Virus record (IMG/VR): IMGVR_UViG_3300021960_000160
Span: 1-43,190 of that record
Reading direction: 5' to 3' (one strand)
DNA: 43,190 bases
Source: a virus
Each line of letters begins with the position of its first letter. Within the stretch, counting starts at the first letter, position 1. The notes below the pieces were generated by a model, which searched no databases, was not told where the DNA came from, and saw only the letters and a program-made list of their open reading frames with translations. Position numbers and translations under genes: made by a program. Below, piece by piece: positions 37,907 through 43,190 of this stretch.

Positions 37907-39139
37907 TTAATTGTACTTATAATGAACATCAAGAGTTCTGTAAGAATTACCTTCTAAAGGTTCTTTTCTACCGTGTTCACAAATTGCAGATTCATATATT
38001 ATCATGTCACCAGGTTCTGCATATATTTTATACCATTCACCGTCATGACCCATTATATCTAAAGGCCAATCGTTTCCATATTTTTTATTTTGACATCCAC
38101 ATTTTAAATTTTTATCTACAATTATTATAGAGCTTACGTGATTAGATTTAAAATCTTCATAAGTAGGAGTTATTGTTTCTCCTTTTTGATATGAATTTAT
38201 ACCTTGTATTAATGAAGGTTTTATTGGTTGATTGTTTATCCATTCTTTATGGACTAATAGTAATTGAGTTTGTATTAATTTTTTTATTGAAGGTAAAACG
38301 TCAAGTGAAAACATATTTACGCTTTCTTCTTTTTCTTTTAATAATTTATATGTGTCATTAATTATATTCCACGTTTCAGGCGGACATTTTTGCAATGCAA
38401 AACCAAGGTCAGTGTGTTTGGGAATTTGCTCTTTAGATGTAAAAACTTTTGGCTCTAATTTAGAGACAGGTTTTTTTTCTTGTTTTATTAATTCTGATGC
38501 TTTTACAACATAAGATTTATTAATAAATTCTCCTTCTTCTTTTTGTTGTTTTTGAGAATCATAATACAATTGTGCATCCCCTGCTCCATCCCAAGATTTT
38601 TCTCTCCACCATGATGTAACAACATATTTTTTACCCTCATCTACTGTAACGCCTTCATGCAAATATTGTTCTTGAACTTTTCCGTCTTTTAGATTATGCC
38701 ACCATAAAGCTTTACCTGTCTCAGGCTCTATTGTTTTTTGTAGTGTTGGAAAATATGTGCCCCCACCTTTGTACCCCTCGTTTAAATAAATCATTAAAGT
38801 GTGTGTTCTATTACCTGATGCTTTACAGTGCATGTCGTAAGCAGGCCCACTAAAAAAATCATTGTGTGGTTTGAAGTATTGACCTGGTTCATAGAGCTGT
38901 CCCTGTATAGCTTCTCCTTTATTTAATTCTAATCCTAAAGTTTCAGATATTCTTTTTTTTAAATTTAACAAAATTGGGTTTGTCATATCTAAATTAGAAG
39001 TGCTTGAAGTTCTGTGGTCAGTAACATCAGTTCTATCTGTACCTCCAACAACAACAGATGAACGAGTATGATTGGCGTCAATCATTTTAATTAATTCTTG
39101 ACATTCCTCAGGTGTGATATAATTATGTATTTCCTCCAT
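37907..39139 (-). CDS. Prolyl-4-hydroxylase-type 2-oxoglutarate/Fe(II) dioxygenase, two-domain
   Basis: 410 residues. Domain 1 (residues 1-190) is a P4H fold: 'QLYEPGQYFKPHNDFF' (H92-x-D94), 'RTHTLMIYLNEGYKGGGTYFP', 'GKALWWHNL', 'HEGVTVDEGKKYVVTSWWREKSW' (H161 and K171 for iron and 2-oxoglutarate). Domain 2 (about 300-410) has the partner half of a dioxygenase ('YAEPGDMIIYESAICEHGRKEPLEGNSYRTLDVHYKY') but where HxD would be it has 'ITPTYEDF', so it may be inactive or a binding domain. Hydroxylation of Pro in the PTPSP linkers of adjacent virion proteins is the natural substrate hypothesis. It heads the three-gene operon. Confidence 0.88.
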   Translation of the reverse strand: MEEIHNYITPEECQELIKMIDANHTRSSVVVGGTDRTDVTDHRTSSTSNLDMTNPILLNLKKRISETLGLELNKGEAIQGQLYEPGQYFKPHNDFFSGPAYDMHCKASGNRTHTLMIYLNEGYKGGGTYFPTLQKTIEPETGKALWWHNLKDGKVQEQYLHEGVTVDEGKKYVVTSWWREKSWDGAGDAQLYYDSQKQQKEEGEFINKSYVVKASELIKQEKKPVSKLEPKVFTSKEQIPKHTDLGFALQKCPPETWNIINDTYKLLKEKEESVNMFSLDVLPSIKKLIQTQLLLVHKEWINNQPIKPSLIQGINSYQKGETITPTYEDFKSNHVSSIIIVDKNLKCGCQNKKYGNDWPLDIMGHDGEWYKIYAEPGDMIIYESAICEHGRKEPLEGNSYRTLDVHYKYN

Positions 39140-39192
39140 TTGATTTGATTTAATTTCAAATAAAGTTAATCATAATTATTTAAAATGAAAAA

Positions 39193-41796
39193 CTATGGAC
39201 AATTAGTAACAGTACACGATAATGTAAATGATGAACCATTCCAGTATCTATAGAAACTTCCGTTGTTATAATAACCTGCTAATGCAGCTCTATCACAATT
39301 TGGAGTTCTGTATAAAAGTGTTGCAGTACAGAAATCAGTTGTATTCATAAAGTATCCAATGCTCAAACTACAAGTAAAGCTTGGAACAGGCGATGGACCA
39401 CTCTGACTTATATACTCTAAGCTTACCGCATTACACGCAGGTGTTGGAGTCGGTGTTGGAGTAGGCGTTGGTGTTGGACTCGGTGTAGCTTGACAATCAA
39501 AACATAGATTAAATGACGCATACGCTAAGTACGAACCATCAGTACCACTTCCAGCGTTTGTGTCAAATTCAAAACATATCGACCCACTTTTTAACACATT
39601 AGGGAATGTAGTGCCAAATGGTGCGCTTACGTCTAATAAGTTACTAGGGTCGTTACAATCTAAATACCTTCCATATATTGTGCTCGGAGGAGTCGGTGTT
39701 GGACTCGGTGTTGGAGTCGGTGTTGGAGTAGGCGTTCCAGAACATCCAGATAACCCCGAACAACTATTACTTACTACATCAAGTACACCTTGACAATTGT
39801 GATATCCTATATTAACAGCCGTAACTTCATAACATTGAGATGTATCAAACGTTGGACATCCACCAGTTGTACCACCAGAACTTATTTTAATACCTAATCC
39901 TATAACCAAACTATTGCTTCCTGTTATCTCAACGTGATATGTAGGGCTTGTTGTACCACAAGCAACTATCGATATTTCTTGAGTCGCAGGTGCTGGAGTA
40001 GGCGTTGGACTTGGGCTAGGCGTTGTTGCACAAGTCGTTATAGCCTGGACAGCACCGGTAGAAAGAATTAAATATTTATCATTTGAAGGTTGAGGTAAAT
40101 ATCCTAATTGATTAGAAATACTATACCATTCTAACCCTCCATTAAATACTGTTGTTTTAGAAGAGTTAGCGTATAAAGTGTCTCCAACAATAATTTGACC
40201 TACAGTTGCTCTATTAGAGAACACAAAGTTATTAGTTCTATGGTTACAAGCATCTGCTTCAATATATCCTTGTTGTGGCAATGCATTAATAAAGAATGAA
40301 GGGTTTTCACAATCATAACAATTATTAAAGCTTGATAAAGACTCTACGCTTATAGTTGATGTTGCAGTTGTTGATACTGGGTTTGAGTAACAAATATTGT
40401 TATGTTTTATAAAGCCAGGGAAACTTGCTGTTGTGCTAAGTTTTCTAAATACTGCTGTAGTTGATGTTTGACATTCCGTATAAGTTGCATAATTATAAGT
40501 TGGAACTGCTCCACAGCCCGAACAACTACTAAATGTAGAATTTAATACAACAGACGAATCATAGGATGTTGCTGCGTTATCTATAATTTCCCAACAAGTT
40601 GTACCAGTAAACTCTGGGTTTGGTGCGCTAGCTGCGCCCGTTATTTGTATTACAATACCATTAGCTAAAGTTGGCGCTGTTAAACCTGTTACTCTTACTT
40701 TGTAAGTTGGAGTCGTAGTGAAACATTGTCTTATTTCAACATCTTGGAATGTAGGAGCTGGGCTAGGTGTTGGGCTAGGTGTTGGAGGCATACAGTCTAT
40801 AATTGTATCAACAACACCAAGTGAGCTAATAAGTAAAGCATATCCACTATCTAAGTTTGGATAATGACTATTTACGTTTGTTACACCATAAAAACTTAAT
40901 CCTCCATTCCAAACATTAGTTAGACCTGAATTAGTGTAAATTATATCGTTTACCTGTATCGAAGCTACATCAGCTCTTGATGTGTACATGCTGTTAGTAG
41001 CTTGTGCGGCACACGCAGTAGATGAGTTTCCGACTCCATTACCTACTGTATACGTAGAGAATATTTGTGTTCCAGGAGCTGGAGTTGGACTAGGCGTTGG
41101 ACTTGGAGTTGGACTTGGAGTTGGACTTGGGCTAGGCGTTGTACCTAGACATGTAGCACAATCTACATAAGAAGCAGTAATATCATTAGTGCTGGTAGAG
41201 CCAGTTGCAGAAGGAGAAGAGTAACAAAGATTGTTATCTTTTACAACCGCTGGGAACGAGCCACCAGAGACTAATCTAAATATTTTAGGAGTTGAACCAC
41301 CACATAAAACATACTCTCTATAGTCATAACTAATAGGTGTCGGTGTTGGCGATGGACTAGGAGTTGGACTTGGAGATGGAGTAGGCGTAGGGGTAGAGCC
41401 ACACTCAGTACAATTATTATAACTTACTAAACCATTTACATTTATAGTAGATGTTGAACCTGTAGCTTGTGGATTATCATAACAAATTGAATTATAAGAT
41501 ACAGTTTGTGGAAAAGTTCCTCCTTGAACTATTCTAAATACTTCATTAGGACTTACACCATCACAAGCTGTATAAACTCTATAGTCATAAGCAATAGGTG
41601 TTGGAGAAGGGGTAGGTGTTCCACAATTTGGACAATCATCTTCAGCAAACAACACACCAGAAGCTTGCTGCCTTACAATTGACTGGTCAGAATACCATCC
41701 ATCAGGAGCAAAAGAAGATAGGTCAGCATCCGTGAACAATGCAGTAGCAGTTGAAAAACTTGCTGAGCTATAATAATATGTTCCTGTTGTTGCCAT
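39193..41796 (-). CDS. Modular Cys-rich virion protein with (PTPSP)n linkers (867 aa)
   Basis: 867 residues. The N-terminal block (1-56) ends in DDCPNCG. Then come modules of about 62 residues with the pattern YDYRxYxxCxG...(F/V)FR.(V)..G.(FP)..V..N.ICY..P.ATGSTST...Y..C..C at 69-132 and 156-216, with diverged copies near 433-500 and 700-770. Other beta modules ('FNGGLEWYSIS' type and 'PTYHVEITG' type) alternate with them. They are separated by Pro-Thr/Ser linkers (for example 59-68, 134-155, 219-242). The design looks like beads on extended rods, and regularly spaced Cys pairs suggest disulfides or metal. Probable tail surface protein and prime hydroxylation/glycosylation substrate. Confidence 0.8.
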   Translation of the reverse strand: MATTGTYYYSSASFSTATALFTDADLSSFAPDGWYSDQSIVRQQASGVLFAEDDCPNCGTPTPSPTPIAYDYRVYTACDGVSPNEVFRIVQGGTFPQTVSYNSICYDNPQATGSTSTINVNGLVSYNNCTECGSTPTPTPSPSPTPSPSPTPTPISYDYREYVLCGGSTPKIFRLVSGGSFPAVVKDNNLCYSSPSATGSTSTNDITASYVDCATCLGTTPSPSPTPSPTPSPTPSPTPAPGTQIFSTYTVGNGVGNSSTACAAQATNSMYTSRADVASIQVNDIIYTNSGLTNVWNGGLSFYGVTNVNSHYPNLDSGYALLISSLGVVDTIIDCMPPTPSPTPSPAPTFQDVEIRQCFTTTPTYKVRVTGLTAPTLANGIVIQITGAASAPNPEFTGTTCWEIIDNAATSYDSSVVLNSTFSSCSGCGAVPTYNYATYTECQTSTTAVFRKLSTTASFPGFIKHNNICYSNPVSTTATSTISVESLSSFNNCYDCENPSFFINALPQQGYIEADACNHRTNNFVFSNRATVGQIIVGDTLYANSSKTTVFNGGLEWYSISNQLGYLPQPSNDKYLILSTGAVQAITTCATTPSPSPTPTPAPATQEISIVACGTTSPTYHVEITGSNSLVIGLGIKISSGGTTGGCPTFDTSQCYEVTAVNIGYHNCQGVLDVVSNSCSGLSGCSGTPTPTPTPTPSPTPTPPSTIYGRYLDCNDPSNLLDVSAPFGTTFPNVLKSGSICFEFDTNAGSGTDGSYLAYASFNLCFDCQATPSPTPTPTPTPTPTPACNAVSLEYISQSGPSPVPSFTCSLSIGYFMNTTDFCTATLLYRTPNCDRAALAGYYNNGSFYRYWNGSSFTLSCTVTNCP

Positions 41797-42091
41797 TTAT
41801 AATTTTACAAAGTTAACCATTTATGTTGAACATCTTGAATCTCCACATCCTGCTACTTGAACAATTACTTCACCGTTTTGTCCACTGCCTCCTACATCAT
41901 ATAAAGATACACATCCTATTATTGAGCCAAATTGATATTGAACCTCATCTCCAACAACAATACCTAGTGTTTGGTTTGCTTTCACATACACTGCTTGCAG
42001 ACTAACACAATCAATTCCTAAGAAATAATCATATACCGGTGCTGGACTTGGAGTTGGACTTGGAGTTGGACTTGGAGTTGGACTTGGTGTA
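39441..42091. repeat. Pro-Thr/Pro-Ser codon repeats (GGTGTTGGAGT-type tracts)
   Basis: Tracts of 9- to 12-nt repeats encoding PTPSPTP are at about 39441-39486, 39687-39736, 39990-40022, 40757-40790, 41072-41144, 41336-41396, 41600-41622 and 42042-42091, reading GGTGTTGGAGTCGGTGTTGG and variants on the plus strand. Similar tracts in the 595-residue gene are near 35157-35200 and 35626-35660. They are linkers at domain boundaries and potential recombination or slippage sites, so copy number may vary. Confidence 0.85.
41808..41815 (-). promoter_or_regulatory. TAACTTTG -7 box upstream of the 867-aa protein gene
   Basis: The minus strand reads GGTTAACTTTGTAAAATTAT, the TAnnTTTG box ending 11 nt before ATG 41796. 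It lies in the only gap between the cut protein gene and the modular protein gene and could start transcription of the modification cassette. Confidence 0.55.
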
Positions 42092-43190
42092 AACGTACAA
42101 TTACAACACGCATCTAATAAACTTGTTGAAGAATAACACAATTCTTGACCTACTGCATTTCTTAAATCATATATCAAATATAATTTGTTTCCGTTGGCCG
42201 GTAAACCAAATTCAGCGCTATATAAATTAGGAGCGCCAGTAGTGTTTATTGGAGTAGCTTTTATTGACGCCGCTAATAAAATACTTATATCAGTTGGATT
42301 ATTTTCATATAAAGCATCAGTTCTTAAATATCTAAACTCATTTTCTATTGGGTCGAATTGGAAATCATCAAAATTAATTTTGTTAGACCTCATTATAATG
42401 GTTGAACCATCAGGCGGTATAACACCTAAAGCTTGAGGGCCTTCAAGCTCTCTATATTGTGAAACTATTGGGTCACTAGGGCTAGCTAAAAAAGTAACTA
42501 AATCTGATTGTGTTGGTGAGGTAACAGTTAAATTTGTCCAACTAAATTCAGTGTGTGAAAACTGGCCAGAGTTAGCGTTTGTAGTAAGCGTAACACTATA
42601 AACACTAAACACTTCTTCTTCTGGACACTTTACAGTAACTTGAATTGTATCATTTACTATTGCATCCGAAGAAATAATCATAACAACTTCTGTAGGCGTT
42701 GGATTTGGTTTTGGAAACCTTAAAGTTCCACTTTGATAAACAATACCTGTAGTGTATGTAACACCATCATATATTGCTTGAACTATATACCCTGTACCCG
42801 TCACTTGACCTTCCGTTTCTAAATCTAATCCTGCTTCTGAAACCATTTGCTGTTCCGTCCCTTCTGTTACAATTAAATCTGTGTTCTCAAAAGGAATTAC
42901 ATAATCTATCTCTACATAATTAAGATTTGATGGAGGGCCTACAGTTTCACCTAACTCCACACAATAAACAAATTCTTGTCCAGCAACAATAGTTATATTT
43001 TTAGTAACACCACATGCAGTACATAACTCTGTTTCCGGCTTTACAATTGTATTAGTTGTAAAAACATACTCTTGCATATAAGGGTCATATCCACCTAATT
43101 TTTGTGTTGATGAAGCCTCAGCAAATAAATCTCTAAACCAACTTCTCATACCTTCATTAGATATAACCGTCAGAATTTCATTTTGAGCTG
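41821..43190 (-). CDS. Nozzle/tubular-type structural protein with Cys-rich C-terminus and PTPSP linker (partial)
   Basis: The frame stays open to the window end (13 further codons upstream of the Met at 43149, reading AQNEILTVISNEG), so the true start is outside; the visible part is about 455 residues. 'SNEGMRSWFRDLFAE...QKLGGYDPYMQEYVFTTNT' near its visible N-terminus is the sort of segment found in the middle of podovirus nozzle/tail-tubular proteins. A 'TPSPTPSPTPSPTPSPAP' linker (about residue 353 from the Met) is followed by a C-terminal Cys module with 'CVSLQAVYVKANQTLGIVVGDEVQYQFGS..GCVSLYDVGGSGQNGEVIVQVAGCGDSRC'. It could also be modified by the neighbouring enzymes. Confidence 0.65.
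   Translation of the reverse strand, partial: AQNEILTVISNEGMRSWFRDLFAEASSTQKLGGYDPYMQEYVFTTNTIVKPETELCTACGVTKNITIVAGQEFVYCVELGETVGPPSNLNYVEIDYVIPFENTDLIVTEGTEQQMVSEAGLDLETEGQVTGTGYIVQAIYDGVTYTTGIVYQSGTLRFPKPNPTPTEVVMIISSDAIVNDTIQVTVKCPEEEVFSVYSVTLTTNANSGQFSHTEFSWTNLTVTSPTQSDLVTFLASPSDPIVSQYRELEGPQALGVIPPDGSTIIMRSNKINFDDFQFDPIENEFRYLRTDALYENNPTDISILLAASIKATPINTTGAPNLYSAEFGLPANGNKLYLIYDLRNAVGQELCYSSTSLLDACCNCTFTPSPTPSPTPSPTPSPAPVYDYFLGIDCVSLQAVYVKANQTLGIVVGDEVQYQFGSIIGCVSLYDVGGSGQNGEVIVQVAGCGDSRCST

Noticed and set aside
39140-39192. Promoter ahead of the hydroxylase gene
   Set aside because: The minus strand has TAACTTTA and TTTATTTG near-misses but no exact TAnnTTTG box; transcription more likely comes from 41808-41815.
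39560-41170. Plus-strand frames rich in Gly-Val repeats opposite the PTPSP linkers
   Set aside because: They are the antisense of Pro-Thr/Ser codons and have no start context or homology; the minus-strand frames are long and modular.
43149-43190. ATG at 43149 as the true start of the nozzle-like protein
   Set aside because: The frame stays open for 13 codons upstream to the window edge, and the SWFRDLF...KLGGYDPYM segment normally lies inside a larger protein.
1-43190. CRISPR arrays, insertion sequences or integrase/attachment sites
   Set aside because: No regularly spaced direct repeats with unique spacers, no transposase or recombinase motifs, and no tRNA-embedded attachment site were seen.

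Overview
The window is part of a lytic-type, tailed (probably short-tailed, podovirus-like) phage of a Bacteroidota host, most likely a marine flavobacterium. The sequence support is: AT-rich DNA; A-rich translation starts of the form CAAATTATG instead of Shine-Dalgarno sites; many copies of the Bacteroidota -7 promoter box TAnnTTTG; a BT4734/VirE-N type primase fused to an SF3 helicase; and a packed set of tiny basic proteins that I recall from flavobacterial phages. No integrase, excisionase, rRNA, canonical tRNA or CRISPR array was seen. Family names come from remembered motifs, not from searches.

Layout. (1) 1-9953, minus strand: tail-fibre and minor structural proteins (1-4696), eleven tiny, mostly basic, translationally coupled genes (4699-6614), then a host-interaction block with GroEL, a membrane peptide, a lipoprotein and a GroES-like co-chaperonin (7062-9267). 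One plus-strand winged-helix-like gene (6653-7096) sits inside this arm. (2) 9300-10400: a mostly non-coding control region with seven TGACGA motifs, a terminator, two tiny minus-strand genes and a textbook Bacteroidota promoter firing right. (3) 10404-23671, plus strand: early genes. ArdC-type antirestriction protein, an ADP-ribosyltransferase-like protein and small zinc-ribbon proteins come first. Then come the replication and recombination genes: two DnaA-domain-IV-like proteins, a Sak/DUF1071-type annealing protein, an exonuclease VIII-like nuclease, primase-helicase, SNF2-type helicase, two further PD-(D/E)XK nucleases and a metallophosphoesterase. (4) 43190-23649, minus strand: virion genes, including a 2702-residue injected-type protein with an HEXXH protease site, two internal-virion-like proteins, Cys-rich structural proteins with long Pro-Thr/Pro-Ser linkers, and a nozzle/tubular-type protein cut by the window end.

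Two things look new. First, between two genes for (PTPSP)n-linker virion proteins lies a tight three-gene operon: a prolyl-4-hydroxylase-type dioxygenase, a radical SAM/SPASM enzyme, and a glycosyltransferase that matches by eye the family of the Dictyostelium Skp1 hydroxyproline GlcNAc-transferase. This suggests a phage-encoded hydroxyproline-glycosylation system acting on its own virion. Second, the 3' ends of three early genes (around 11683, 12070 and 12900) each carry a covarying three-way RNA junction. It has an acceptor-like stem, a GCNTGGNGC mini-hairpin and a perfect tRNA T-arm loop (TTCGAYT closed by G-C). It looks like a tRNA elbow without an anticodon arm and overlaps the stop codon each time.

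How the genes fit together: the early arm blocks host defence, builds the replication and recombination machinery and may modify host targets. Late minus-strand promoters of the form ATTAGTATCTTTGTA then drive the virion genes. The chaperonin pair and the modification cassette probably serve folding and decoration of the large virion proteins.
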